NCBI GenBank assembly: GCA_017591395.1
Contig: WEDG01000815.1
Coordinates: 364,055 to 428,054 of the forward strand
Reading direction: 5' to 3'
Origin: Schistocephalus solidus
Lineage: Eukaryota; Platyhelminthes; Cestoda; Diphyllobothriidea; Diphyllobothriidae
Length of the DNA stretch: 64,000 nucleotides
The notes under the pieces are model-generated. The model did no database searches, was not told the DNA's origin, and saw only the letters and a list, made by a program, of their open reading frames with translations. The stretch's first letter is position 1. Every line of letters starts with the position of its first letter. Below are positions 24,300-35,978 of the stretch, piece by piece. The position numbers were made by a program, and so were the translations under genes.

Positions 24300-24552
24300 G
24301 CACTGACCGATCGGTTACGGGATTCCTTCATCTCGTTGTGCTTTGCGGCTCACCCTCAAGCCCAACCAGCAACCGCACAGTGGTTAGTGGTATAAACACT
24401 ATGACCTTAATGACATACAAGAGAGACAGGAATGACCATTTCTGGCTTATTAGCCGTCATCAACCAGCCATAACCAACCCCAGGCGATGTGGTACCCGAA
24501 GCTTTACCTCGCGAGCTGTTGGTTGGAAGTCCAACGCTCGTCTGTTTTCTCG
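24300..24552 (-). repeat. R1 SINE-like copy with hammerhead-like core
   Basis: Minus-strand R1. Reading from the tRNA-like head at about 24550 to the tail at about 24400 it shows GGCTGG-TTGATGA-C-GGCT-AATA-AGCC-A-GAAATGGTCATT-CCTGTC. One core change (C3 to T) would be expected to reduce or abolish cleavage. The head retains GAGCGTTGGACTTCC and a damaged B box. Confidence 0.7.
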
Positions 24553-25310
24553 TCTACTGCATTAGTGGTGAAATGACTTTGTTGAAGACTGCGCCTTCAT
24601 CGGATCCGGGTTGTGGTGCGGCTAAGTGCGTGTCCGCCGTGAACTTGCCCATGTTTCGATTCAAGTTTGGCCTAGGTTCCCATTTGCGATTGTTTTCCTT
24701 GAACTTCGTTCGGAAGGCTTTGTAGACCGTAGGATGTGTCACACAACGGTTGGTTGAGGTTCTCCTCTTGTGTAAGGTTTTGATTATTTCCCTGCTACCC
24801 GGTTATTTCCTTGACCCAGAAGTTGGGCATTCTGGGACGTGAACGTGTGTCCACATTCTGTGCAGTGTTCAGTCACCAGAGGCAATGGGTTCATCGTTCT
24901 TTCTGCCCAGATCTCTTCTCCAACACGGGTCTGCGATCGTTTGCCGGTCTCTTCAATATAACTAACTCTGTAAGAATTACATGCTACCCAGTTGACGAGG
25001 TTCGCGGTTTCAACTCTTAGCAGAGGCGTCACCTTTCATGACCAGATGTCGAATTTTTGACTTCGTCCGGTGGACATTGTCGATTTTCAGCGGTCTCAAG
25101 AGACGGTAAACTGTTTCAGTGTATGGAAACGGTTGTCCTATTTTTGGCCGTTCTGTCACCGAACTTCGGCTTGGGCGGGACTTCATCCGTTTCGCTGCAG
25201 TGTGTTTCTCCACTTTTGTAGTGTTCGCATACAACTGTGTTTTTGGCATTAAAATACATTTTTGAACAGTAATGACACATATAATGAGGATATGGCCTCT
25301 CCGCTAACAC
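24550..25310 (-). pseudogene. Penelope-like element, degraded GIY-YIG region
   Basis: Minus-strand frames in succession read PHYMCHYCSKMYFN, then YRLLRPLKIDNVHRTKSKIR, then CNSYRVSYIEETGKRSQTRV followed by LVTEHCTECGHTF, and finally GSDEGAVFNKVISPLMQ. The order LRPL-I-VAHRP, Y-x-G-x-TGR, R..EH, GH-F is that of the linker and GIY-YIG endonuclease domain of Penelope-like retroelements. Frame changes and loss of the YxGxTG glycine mark it as dead. Near its 3' end CCGATGAAGGCGCAGTC and ACAAAGTC resemble an eroded hammerhead of the kind these elements carry. Confidence 0.65.
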
Positions 25311-26319
25311 TGAAGCCTTTGATACTGCCGAACAATTCGTAGGCGATTCAACAACTCTATCTCACTAGAAGAATCTGGGTTGACTTATGTCGTCTGCTAG
25401 CCACTTTGCTCTCTCAGAGGTCCAAAAATATTGTTTATATAGAATCTGACGCACCGTGAAAACGACAGCACAGGGGGAACATTGCAATAAGATGCAATCA
25501 TTAAACAACCAAAATTACCTTGAATTAAATTAAGTTAGCTTTGCATAAAGATTTAGGTTAAAATCAACGTTGATATATCGTATACTCCCCTTAGATAAAT
25601 ATGTTTACAATGCTCAATCACCACTAGCATTTAAAGGCGGATTGTACCCCATTCTAACGATGATATTGTTGTATACTATTGTTAACCATCAAGGCGATTG
25701 CCAGTTTGGATTCTTCCACTAGAGGAACTACATTCAGGACTATCGTCATTAGAAGCAGTCCACTCAAACTAACTTGGTTCAATTTCTAACTATCAACTAT
25801 AACAATAAGGGGGTAGGGGGAAGGTGGAGGTATTTTATAAATGATCCCAGATTACTCAATTACGTCCAGTCACTCCTTCATGTGCATCATTCGGGTACGC
25901 ATGATAGCTGTCGGACGATGGGCAATACTCACACCGAACTCGGGAAAAACACGTTCCGTTGATTCTGACACATGCCTTATTTATGGTAGAGGGTGCCAGA
26001 CACTTTTACATACCCCTGTGTTATCACGCGCTTTGTTTGCGCGACCGAGAGGCGCGGCCCAGTTCCCATCCAAGGACGCACGTCACCACGCCGCCGTGAG
26101 ATGGACTCACGAGCACAACTTCCTCCCCCCCACCCTTCCCCCTACGTCCTTCCTCGCGGTTAGCAGACAAAAACCGCTCGTTTGTTGTTGCATGCTCACA
26201 GTTTCTGATGCTGGCCCGCTATACGAGACCGGAAGCTCAGGCTTATTCCCCTAGTGTCCCAGTGATCGCGCGTTTTTCTTCTTCACATCAAGAACGTTGG
26301 GCTCACATATGCGCATCAA
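25311..26319. other. Unassigned sequence
   Basis: No gene or named repeat. An open plus frame at 25841-26254 (137 codons) has no recognised similarity and no splice context. Confidence 0.45.
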
Positions 26320-26560
26320 TTCATAATGTTACGTTGTTTAAAAATAACAATTTTTAGAAAAGTGGCAAATTCCGAAAACGTGAAAAATCGGTGTTTTGAA
26401 GTAAACTGAAGTTTTAAATACACAGGATTTGCGTCCGTGCAAAAACCGAATGCATAAAACAGCACAAGTAGAATCGTGTTCGAAAATAGTCCTTTATTAA
26501 ATTTTGCACGGAAACATTCTTCCAGATTAAGGGCAATTTAATGTATGGCCGTTAACAAAC
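26320..26560 (+). repeat. AT-rich dispersed repeat pair, copy 2 (R5)
   Basis: Direct-repeat partner of 22555-22800, with AATTCCGAAAACGTGAAAAATC present almost unchanged and AGTCCTTTATTAAATTTTGC as the diverged counterpart of the second half. The following 26560-27330 is AT-rich and unassigned. Confidence 0.65.
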
Positions 26561-27329
26561 AGCCTAAATTTCGAGTATATATTTGTAGAGTTGTATATTT
26601 TGAAGGGTTACAGGCATTGCCCTTGATGACCCAATTAATGTAAAGTTATAATTGCATATGTACTGTCAATATAAAATGGTGTACATTTAAAACGTTTTGA
26701 GTCAAAGCATAACATAACTTCGAATGCGTTTTCACAGTTATAGGCAAAACATTGTGGAATTAGCTGTTTTCTTCCGTTTATTCATAGTTTGAAATGCATT
26801 TTACATGACAAACAGATTTTCGCTTGATTGCGCAGATAGAGACGTCAGAGGCAAAAAATATTTCATCAGATCACATGTCTACAGGCCGGTCGGTGATTAA
26901 TAAATTTAAATAGGATTGTCATGTTCAATCGTAAACCTCATATTTTGTGTATATGAAGAGAACTTTCCTTTCTTGCAATTTCTTTATAAGTATTTCACAT
27001 GTTCACTTAAGATGAATTTCAGATCGTCCTTCAAATAGTTGTGAATAGTTTACGACTTTCAGTGTTTTCAATCGGTTGCTCCGGAATGTAATTTTTTTGT
27101 TCTATAGCCGCCTTCAACCAGTTAACCATAAACTCCGTTGTATACTGATTGCCAGCATAGACCAATTTTTGTTGTACACATCAAAGATCTTTCCACTTAA
27201 AGAGGCTTCCACATGCCAAAGCTGTAAAGCTTGTGCAGCAGACGCTGATACGCTACAATATCAAAAACCTTCGTTTATGAACGTTCATCGATCGTTAACG
27301 GAACACATTCATCCCGCTCTGCCTTGGGA

Positions 27330-27560
27330 CCCATTCTTGATCTCCGCCAGCAGCCGCATAGCGGCTAGTAGTAGTAGGCGAAATAACAATGCAGATAAAG
27401 ACAAGAGAAAATAGCATAGCCATTTCTGACTCATTGGCCGTCATCAGCCAGTCATACACAGCCCCATGTGGTGCCGCACCCGAGGCTCGAACCCGCGACT
27501 CGTTGATCAGAAGTTAAGCGCTCTAACCATTGAATCACGGGCTCGTTGTCTTGCTGGTTT
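27330..27560 (-). repeat. R1 copy at the outer end of the left palindrome arm
   Basis: Minus-strand R1: head with B-box-like GAGGCTCGAACCCGCGACTC (complement), GACTGG-CTGATGA-C-GGCC core, AGTCAGAAATGGC and a CTTGTCTTTATCTGCATTG tail. It is the counterpart of 44830-45047 but noticeably more diverged than the inner arm sequences. Confidence 0.75.
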
Positions 27561-28239
27561 AGATCGGCAGTATCGAAATTCACTGATGAATGCTCATTGA
27601 TCGCTAACGGAAAGAACTCGTGTAGTTATGCCAGGATGCCGAATTTCGGCTGCACTTTATCCAACAACCTGCAAAAGACACAATCGGTAAAAAATGACTA
27701 CCTAAGCGGAATTAATTTTGATCATTGATTTTTAAATAGGAATAATACCACCCTCCCATATTAAATACGGTGTTGGGATAAATTTTAGTGAGATTAGACT
27801 GATGTATAAGGTTCGGGTTAGGCTTATGATTTGGGTCAGTGTAGCTTTAGTGAAGTGACATTCCATGAATGTAAGATGAGATCACATGAAGTCCAGGAGG
27901 GGATCCCTGGACCCGTGACTTACGTCAAAACCCTTAGGTATTCAAATATGTTACATAGAAACATTCACAAAAGTATTACGTCGTTTACTTCTACTGTAGA
28001 AAATCGCATTAGCAAATTTATGCTCGAAGCAATGATACCTTTCGGTTGGAAGACAGTTTTGAATTTCTGAATTATTTTGAACTCGATCTGCCGTCGCACT
28101 TGTGTTTATTTTCGAAACACCATATTGTATGCCTTCCGTTTAGGAAAAATCAAACATTCTGCTTTAAAGAAGAGACCATATATTGCTCATAAGATATGCA
28201 ATGGATATGGGCCATGTTGCATGCTTCAAAATGAACCTT

Positions 28240-28570
28240 AGAAAATGGCCGGAAAAGGCAAGAGGGATTGAACTGGCCATTTCTGGCTTATCAGCCGTCG
28301 TCAGCAAGTCATACCCAACCCTATGTGGTGCACCATCCGACTCCTGATAAACGGGTCACGGGTTCGATCCTCGGGTGGTGCATTACATGAGGCTAGGTAT
28401 GGATGGCTGACGACAGCTCCTATGCCAGAAATGGCCATTCCAGTCTCCCTTGTCTTTGTCTGCAATATTCATCTGCCTATTCCACCACTAGCTGTCGTGC
28501 GGATGGTGGAGCTCAAGAGTGAGCCTCAAGGCAGAGTGGAACGAGTGAGTTCCGTTAGCGATCGCTGAGC
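28240..28570. repeat. R1 palindromic pair, left arm
   Basis: A minus-strand R1 tail and core (GGCCATTTCTGGCTTATCAG, TCGTCAG) and a plus-strand core (GGATGG-CTGACGA...GCCA-GAAATGGCCATT-CCAGTC) surround a shared tRNA-like centre containing GGGTTCGATCCTC. The plus core keeps CTGACGA, GAAA and the ATGGCCAT stem III; its stem II is weakened. The same structure recurs inverted at 43855-44185. Confidence 0.75.
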
Positions 28571-29140
28571 GATCATCAACGAATGCAAGATACAAGGCTA
28601 TTTGAATGGACATTTAGCGCTTTTAAATAATCTGATAATTAAATCCTTTTTTAAACAAACATCCCTTCTTCGGGCAAAAATCTAAATATGCGAGTTTCTG
28701 CACAAAGAGAAGAAGAAATAATATGGAAGCAAATGTGTGAGTCCTAGGTTCTTGTTGCAAAACGTTGTAGACACGATAACTGGAACGGACGGTTCATTAG
28801 TCTGAGTTTGAAAGCACAGACTAATAAACCACCGTGCCCGTGATCGTACCTCCAACGTCTTTGAAACAAGAAATAATGCCTTTGTGTGCATTTTCTGCGA
28901 GATTAACTTGAGTTTATAAGGTCACCGAAGATTGATGGAAAAATTCATTATATTTAAGCAGTCATTTTTCTACCAGATATGGTTTTTACAGGGAGCGGAA
29001 AAAAAGTACGTTTGAAAGCTGGCATCCTGACATGATTGAAATTTCTTTGGATTATGCAACACGACAGCCAATAGTACAACCCCGTCGCGTTAATCCTTTC
29101 TAATAAAAACGTATTTCCGAATTTTTATTAACATGTCATT
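28570..29140 (+). repeat. AT-rich dispersed repeat (R4), left arm
   Basis: The block CTATTTGAATGGACATT recurs (inverted) near 51450, and TTAATCCTTTCTAATAAAAACG with GTATTTCCGAATT recurs in the same orientation near 52045-52080. It is therefore a dispersed family with internally rearranged blocks. A mirror copy lies at 43290-43855. Confidence 0.55.
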
Positions 29141-29399
29141 AGATAAGACACCGGCTGTATTTCGTATAGAAAATTCCACCTACAATGCACTAACTCTCCT
29201 TCTGTGTCAGCCGGAAACGGGGGCTTGCGGAAGATCTCTCCATCAATTAGGCGTTACGTATATTCGATTTCAGTGGATTGATCTGTTTTGTGCTTTTGAG
29301 TGGATTTGTCTGGGTTTCAGCTCTTATAATCAATGCGCCCAGCATGTCCATCGGGCTCTGTTGTCTAATATACCCATCCAATTTCTTTCGGATTGAAAG

Positions 29400-29580
29400 C
29401 AAACTTTACGATGAAGGTTTGTGCATTACCTCATCCAAATGTTTCTCTCACTCAAACATTCCTTGGATTTACTTGGCTCAGTTTAAAAAACTCGGTGACC
29501 TCGGTGGAATTCGAACCCATTACAGCAACGTGGAGGCTTTAGTACAGCCCACGCTCTTACCGCCTGAGCTACGAGGCCCA
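29400..29580 (-). repeat. R2 SINE-like repeat with tRNA-like head, left arm
   Basis: Minus strand from 29580: an acceptor-like GGGCCTC, D-arm GCTCAGGCGGTAAGAGC (A box), GGCTGTACTAAAGCC as an anticodon stem-loop, an extended variable region, and GGGTTCGAATTCC (B box). It is then followed by TTTTTT and an AACTGAGCCAAGTAAATCC tail. The long variable region suggests a class II tRNA (Leu/Ser type) ancestor. Relatives sit at 42850, 54605 and 56785, which argues for a SINE rather than a working tRNA gene. Confidence 0.7.
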
Positions 29581-30399
29581 CCTTGGATGCTGCCGTTGTC
29601 TGGTTGTCTGCCCACCAACACACATCGTAATTGAAACTATTCTTCTGTCTCAGTAAGCAGGGTAGAGAAGACAGCCTGACACGCATGCCCATTTTCGATG
29701 GAAGATTCTCCGAGTCCGTGCTCTCATCAACAGGGGAGAGGCAAACGTAACGCATTTTTACATAAGCGTTTTTCTTACCTAATCCCAGGGGGAGCTCGAA
29801 GCCACCCCGACGGTCGAGTAATAAGTTTGGCCCATGAAGTCCGAATGTTACAATTAAACGCTGACTGTAAAGTAAGGGTGACGTAATCAGAATTTAATTA
29901 AAGCAGTATGACAAAAGGAACCGTGGTGATGGATATGTTCACATATTCGTACAGATCATTCTCAGGAAAAAATTCCTTCATGCGAATTGTGCACATTTTT
30001 CAGTGGTTTTAAAAAACTGTTTCAAGCATAAAATTTGAAGTGGTTAGGATTTCCAAAAACATGCTAAGAAGGATTGCGAATTTTACGAATGCTCAATGGG
30101 GAATATAAATGAAGGTGTGCGATCATTGGATACAGCTTGAAAAGGTACACTACTTAAGTGATTCTTCTTCCGGGCGGTAGGTGCTACTCATGCCCGCCTC
30201 ACGCGCAAGCAAGCGTTGCTTCGATCAATCCGGGAAGCACGCGCTAGGCCCTGCCGGCCGCGACACGCTAACTGCCGGATTGGAGAGCTTTTCAAATAAA
30301 ACAACAAAACACGGTGCCAGAATTAACTGCCAGCTACTGTGCGCGACAAAGTGCCTTTTAAGCTTCAAAACACACATAAACACATCAGTTCGAACGTCG

Positions 30400-30660
30400 T
30401 AATCCGAAAATGTCCACCGTATGCTCCACAGAAGGGTGGTGCAGGTACGCTGACTTGTGCAAAAATCAGTTTTAGGTGACAATAGACTTCCACTGCATCC
30501 ACCGCACACTCTCCCTTCCCTTACCCGCATGTGCCTGGTGCCTAGACATAGTCAAGAAGACCGGAGGCTAGGTCTGTTGCAAATGCAGCATCTCCCACGG
30601 AGAGGGAGAGCGGGATGTTGCTTGACCTGGGCTGCGTCACGCTTGCGTTTACACCTGGCG
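30400..30660 (-). repeat. R3 partial copy, left arm
   Basis: R3 3' half in minus orientation: ATGCTCCACAGAAGGGTGG, CATCCACCGCACACTCTCCC and AGTCAAGAAGACCGGAGGC are present. Its mirror is at 41800-42035. Confidence 0.75.
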
Positions 30661-31390
30661 CCATCATATGGCCCCTGTGATCGTGCCCTCCAGACACAGC
30701 CCTTTAAACAACCAATCACATGCCCCATACGTGGATAGACACTCCCTCATGCTAATACGGCTATACGCAAGCACGTAACAACACACGGCTGCTCACACGC
30801 TCCCGAACAGACGCTTTGGTCCGTCACACAAATAAACAGCCATCTCACGGCAACCTGTCACGTTTATCGAATAAATCACTCCTCATAGCTCGTTACCTTC
30901 TCATATTAGTTGGAACGAATTTTAAAGTGGATCTCGAATCTTTGCCTGCTCCAAACTTTTGATACCTGTCCAGTCCGACTCAAGTGTAATTAGCGATTCG
31001 TGCTGGGGTTTAGTCTGACATCATTCGATGAAACTCTCAGTGACTCTAATCCTTCAGGTATGTCGTTAGATTTATTTACCTGCTCCTATCATGCTTGAGG
31101 CTAAAAAGCAGTCTTCAGGACAGTACAAAGATCTTCAGGATGTCGATCCAAGAAATGCCAAGTTTGTTTAGGAGATACTAATCAACACCAGTGTACATTG
31201 CGGTGACCGCCTGTCAACGATCGGTTTAGATAGTAACTTAGTAATTGATTGCATACAGACGGTATACTTTTCAGGCGTATTTCCAATGGCAAAAATAGCC
31301 CATAAATAGGGCCATTAAGTGTCAATAAACCTCACGTTTTTAGCACCGACTATCGACCGATGCAAATTTTGGAGTCGACTGATATATTTT

Positions 31391-32060
31391 TTACTTTGAT
31401 ACTTTAGAAGCTTGTGAAATCGGAAGAACAGTACCTAAATGTCCAAGAGGTCGTAACCTTCTGAGAAAATGTGTGATGGCGGGAACCAAGGACATGCGCA
31501 CCGGAACACAAAACTCCCATTTAAAACCCCAAAGTTCGTTCGCAAACCACCTGTTTATAGATACATGTGAAAAGGAAGTAGAGAGCCATACATCCAAGCC
31601 ATAATCGAACCAGGCACCAGCATCGGTTAGAAGCTCGGGCGTGTCCGGCCAAGCAATGACCGCGCCAACAAGCATCATCCAGTACACGTGCAGATCCTAC
31701 TCATAAGGAGATAAGCCGCCACATAAGAGTGAATTCCTATAGGTACTGAGCTCTCGTGATTCTATTACGCCACTTGACTCACGTCTCTGATGGTGAGTTG
31801 AAGGAAAATTCCAAAACATCAAACGAATAAATTCCTTCCAACGGTCGTGTTCAGTTCTTTCCATCGAGATGTTTGGAGTTTTTAGCAGATTTGGTAATTT
31901 AACAGCCAGATGCTGTTGTTTTTGGGACCATACATAAAAAGGCCATTCTCCATAGATCGAAGTTACAGGGAACTTTTGAAAATATGAAACGAATCGAGCA
32001 AGTCAATCTACAAGAACGCATTGTTAGATGACAAAGGTACGTCAATTGTTTTTTTAACTC
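31391..32060 (-). other. Unassigned reading frames, left arm (frame-broken)
   Basis: A 98-codon minus frame at 31391-31687 (contains LDVWLSTSFSHVSINRWFAN) is preceded by the region that in the right arm forms a 115-codon frame at 40384-40731. Here that upstream frame is broken by one extra A in a run near 31915-31920. I recognise no family. Confidence 0.4.
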
Positions 32061-32179
32061 TCAAAACGCTGAGGAATGTTCTCGAGCTCTTCACAACAAA
32101 CACGCATTATTGCGGAAGGGATATCAGAACCGAGGATCCTTGACAGAGTCATTGAGGAACTGACAGTTCAACCGTTGAT

Positions 32180-32660
32180 TCCTATGAGTTTCAGCATGTG
32201 CACCACAACAACATGGCGCAGGGATAGTGAGTTGCGTGTAGATTTAGTTACAGTGATATTAGACTTGCGCTGCATCTAGCGCACACTCTTCTCCTCTCCC
32301 AGCTGGCACGGTGTGAGGACCAAGCCAAGAAGACCGGAGGCGGGAGAGTGTGCAGGTGGCTGGTGCGGCTGGAAACGCCCTGAGCATGTTGCCACACTTG
32401 GCTCTGATCCCAGGGAGCAGAGGTGTTACAGAGGAGCACATAAATAAGCAGCCCCTGCTGCCTGATGCTCAGTTCCCCAGTCAGTCACTCCGCAAAAACA
32501 CACCCTAGACTGACTGTGAGGTCCAAGTTGTCCCGTCAGTTTGCAACCTCTTAAGCCACGGCTTCTAGTGCACTGTGATAGCCTTATGAATAAAATGTGG
32601 TGAGACGTCGATCTCACTCACTATTCCCATGCCCCAGCCCACTGTCCGAGCCAGTGAGGA
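32180..32660 (-). repeat. R3 near-complete copy, left arm
   Basis: Minus-strand R3 with AGACTTGCGCTGCATCTAGC, AAGAAGACCGGAGGCGGGAG, GATCCCAGGGAGCAGAGGTG, AGTCACTCCGCAAAAACAC and GCCACGGCTTCTAGTGCAC in family order. Its mirror is at 39770-40265. Confidence 0.85.
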
Positions 32661-33140
32661 ACCACAGCAGAGAAATGGGAAAAAACGTAGCTTTAATCTG
32701 ACGTCCCAGATAATTGGTGGGTTGTGGCGTACACAACCCAGGCACCAGTATTAAAGCCCTTTAAATTAGGAAGGAAGATTTATACCCTTCAACTCCATAC
32801 TCGTACGCAAAAAGGAAAAAGCAAATAAAAAGTACAAAGTAACGGCCAGGTGCAAGTTTCTGCCACCGATACAGTTGATGGCTCCGTGATTGCTTTAAGT
32901 GGAAGGTCAATATAGGCACTTGCCAAGGTTTCCGCCCTCCGGAGGACCCAACCGAGGACACAGCATGCTCTTTCATATATTGGAGACGCCTTGTTATGGG
33001 TTAAGGTTTGGGTGTTGTCCACCTGCCCGTGGCTACTACCCGCAGCAAAGTCATGAAAATAGGGGACCAATTAAACTCCACAGAGCCGACTGGCATAGCA
33101 TGTAGTGTTGCCTGGCTGCACTGTCCTTCTTGTTAGAAAG

Positions 33141-33846
33141 GAAAGACTGAGTGCATGTTCAGTTCGGGCATACGTGAGCTCCAATTGACTGTGCGAAGGA
33201 GTGAAAAATCCTCCCCAATGACTGCCCACACCATGGAAACAGGTCGAACGTCCATCTTCACAGTCGCCAAGTTATGGTTTTCTTGTCTGCTGCAAGATAA
33301 GCTGAGAGTTTATTGGGGATTTGGGCCCAAGAAGAGAACTCAGCCAACCGCTCAGCCCGCACACATTCCTGTGATGTCACCTCCAGTCCTGCAGCTCTGG
33401 TCCCATAGCTGTTGGTTGCAGCAGCTTCTGGAGTCACCTCGGACCATACACTCCTGTACGAGTTCTAAGGCACAGATAAATCAACAAATGGTTCTAGCTC
33501 TCGATAAGTCTACTTCCGTATTCGCAAACATACTAGATTGAGTATCCAAAAAGCGAGGATTATTTTTCTTGAGGCAGATGGGTTAGCAGCGCTCTCCCCT
33601 CGAACAAAAAGTACGTTTACTATATACTCTTCCTGCTCAGTTGGCCAAGTAGATTTCAGGAGAAACCATCACAGCGGACAGAGTGCTTGTTTTGTTAAAA
33701 CTCCTCCCAACGTTCTCAGCAATTTTTGCGAGGGAGCAATGCATCTACGGTGGTTTCTATTTGTCGATATCATGGGAGGCGTTCATGTTGAATTTGGTCC
33801 ACATGGCACCACAGGGGAAAAAAACATTGCTATCTTCAAGTGCTGA
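33141..33846 (+). other. Unassigned reading frames near the inner end of the left arm
   Basis: Plus frames at 33155-33541 and 33538-33846 recur on the opposite strand in the right arm (38847-39274), but the right-arm copy is split by an indel near 39105. No recognised domain is present; this is probably non-coding repeat sequence kept open by youth rather than selection. Confidence 0.35.
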
Positions 33847-34024
33847 AGCGCATGCTTGAGACAGTCAGAAAAAACGACGGCTTTTAGCGCACCGTGATAA
33901 TTTCAAGCGCGTCAAATTGTTTATGGTGAGGAAATGCGCTGAGCTGTCGACCTCACTCTATCCCCACCTCCACTATCAGACCAGCGTCTTAGCCAGTCAG
34001 TTGTCTGTTGTGGGGGTGGACACC

Positions 34025-34505
34025 CGTCAGTCCGACCGTCGTAGTTCGACTATGTTCACTGTATGCTCCACGAAAGGGTGATGTTGGGATGGTGACTTGC
34101 ACATGATTTAATTTAACGTGATAGTAGACTTGTGCTGCATTAACCGCACTCTCTCCTCCCCACCTGAGCCCGGTGTCATGACAGAGTCAAGAAGACCAGA
34201 GATGGGAGAGGGCGCAGGTGGCTGGCCCGGTCGGAGCCATCACTGGGCGTACTGCCACACCTGGTTTGGATCCCAGGGAGTGGGAGTGCAATAAAAGCCA
34301 CATTAAGAAGGAGCCATTGCAGCCTGACTCTCAGTCCGCCAGTCAGCCACTCCACACAAAATCACACATTGGACTGACCACGCGGTCCGAGTTATCCCGT
34401 CAGTTGGCAACCATCCCAGCCACGGTTTTTAGCGCACCGTGATATTTTCAAGCGCTTTAGATTGTTTATAGTGTGAAAGAGGCACTGACCTGTCGACCTC
34501 ACTCT
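34025..34505 (-). repeat. R3 near-complete copy in the spacer
   Basis: Minus-strand R3 with all blocks: TATGCTCCACGAAAGGGTGA, AAGAAGACCAGAGATGGGAG, TTTGGATCCCAGGGAGTGGG, GAAGGAGCCATTGCAGCCTG, GAGTTATCCCGTCAGTTGGC and TTTTAGCGCACCGTGATA. Confidence 0.85.
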
Positions 34506-34820
34506 CTCCTCCACCCACACAACCAAACCACCGTCCGAGCCGGTCAGTTGTCTGATGTGGGAGTGGGCGCATTGGCTGACGGGTCAGCGTACCCGTCTTT
34601 GCGCGCCACAACATGACATGGTCTTCATAACGCACACACCAGGATTCACTAAATCAGGGGATGTGGATGAGCCATCGCCGTCTGACTCCCAGTCCACTGG
34701 TCAGCCACTCGACACACACAGCACATACACTGGGCATACGGCGTGGTCGGGTGTAAGCGTCAGATTGGCAGCCTTCCAAGCCACGATTTTTAGCAAACCG
34801 TGATATTCACGGGTACATGA
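34506..34820 (-). repeat. R3 5' half copy in the spacer
   Basis: A second, more diverged minus copy directly adjoining the previous one: AGCCATCGCCGTCTGACTCC, CACATACACTGGGCATACGG and TTTTTAGCAAACCGTGATA. Confidence 0.7.
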
Positions 34821-35978
34821 TAATGGTGAGGGTGTTGTCTATTTACTGGTGTAGGTAGTGTGCGCTGATGTGGCTTAGCCTCCGGTGGGTGACCGCAGGT
34901 TTTTATGGATGCGCATGTGACCAAATAGGCCTATGCGATGAGTGAATGCGCGAGGACAGTGAGGGCAGTGGAGACGTCGATCTCTGCTGTGTGTGAGTGC
35001 TCCAGGCACTGGTTCACCAGTCTCTGTACGATGGATTTGCAAGTGACCGATCAGGCCGATGCTTGAGGTGAATGTGCGGTCGCAATGAGGACAGTTTAGG
35101 AGAGGGTTCTCATCGCTGATGGTGGTGTTGGCGGTGGTGGTGGTGGAGGTATCATATGATGAGTATTGGTATGTGGTCTCTATGATGGTGGGAGTAATGG
35201 AACTGATGCCAGGGTTGAGGGAGGGGGAGTCTGAAGGAGGTTTGGCAGAATTTGACGTAGAATTTGGAATTTTCGGAATGTTAGTGCATTGTGTCCGAAG
35301 ATATCCGACCAGGCCGATTCATGCACGGAAGGTGCGTTGACAGCGTGGGAATGTTGGAAGGGCCTGGACATTGGCGGTGTTGGTCCGGGGTGCGGGTGAC
35401 TTTCGTGCCGCCCTTTTGGTATTGGCAGCGGCGATCCTGTTGGCTTTGTAGATTGCTGCCCCTGTCTTCACTGTCCTTCTCCAAGCAGGTCGGTTCCGGG
35501 CGAGATCCTCCCAGGTCGCCGGGTTGATCTGCAGTTGCTTAAGGGAAGTCTTTATAGTGTCCTTGGTGCGTCGTAATTTACCCCCTTGTTGACGAGAACC
35601 CATGGCCACATCTCCTTAGAAGGGTCGTTTGGGTAATCTTTCGTCCCTCCTTACAAGATGGCCACTACAGTGCAGTTGCAGTTTTTTCAGCTGAGCATAA
35701 ATGCTGAGAAGGCCTGTTCGTTCCAACAATCCGTGTCCAGTATCCTGTCTTACTATGTCAGCTTTAGTATTCTGCGAAGGCAGGTGAGTTGGAGGTGGTT
35801 GAGCTTCTGCGCCTGCTTTTGGTAGATCATCCGCGTCTCCACTCCATACAACAGCGTCGGAAATATGACAGCTTTGTACATCTTGAGTTTGGTGCTGAGG
35901 TGGAGACCGTGTAGATTCCAGACCACGTTCTGCATGCATCCAAAGGCTTGGCTGGTTTTGGCGATCCGATGGGCGAGC

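Larger units (their letters stand above)
27380..33966 (+). repeat. Left arm of a giant inverted repeat (about 6.6 kb)
   Basis: Matches 38468-45047 in inverted orientation over its whole length. Corresponding positions: 27380 with 45047, 29497-29580 with 42850-42933, 31391-31687 with 40741-41037, 33155 with 39274, 33966 with 38468. From about 27900 inwards the arms differ at roughly 1 to 3 percent of positions in the stretches compared, with a few 1-bp indels. The outermost 500 bp differ by perhaps 12 to 15 percent. The arm is a mosaic of R1, R2, R3 and R4 repeats plus unassigned sequence. Confidence 0.9.

Noticed and set aside
29133..29396. 87-codon frame present identically in both palindrome arms, suggesting conservation
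   Set aside because: Identity is expected because the arms are near-identical at the DNA level; it is not evidence of selection.
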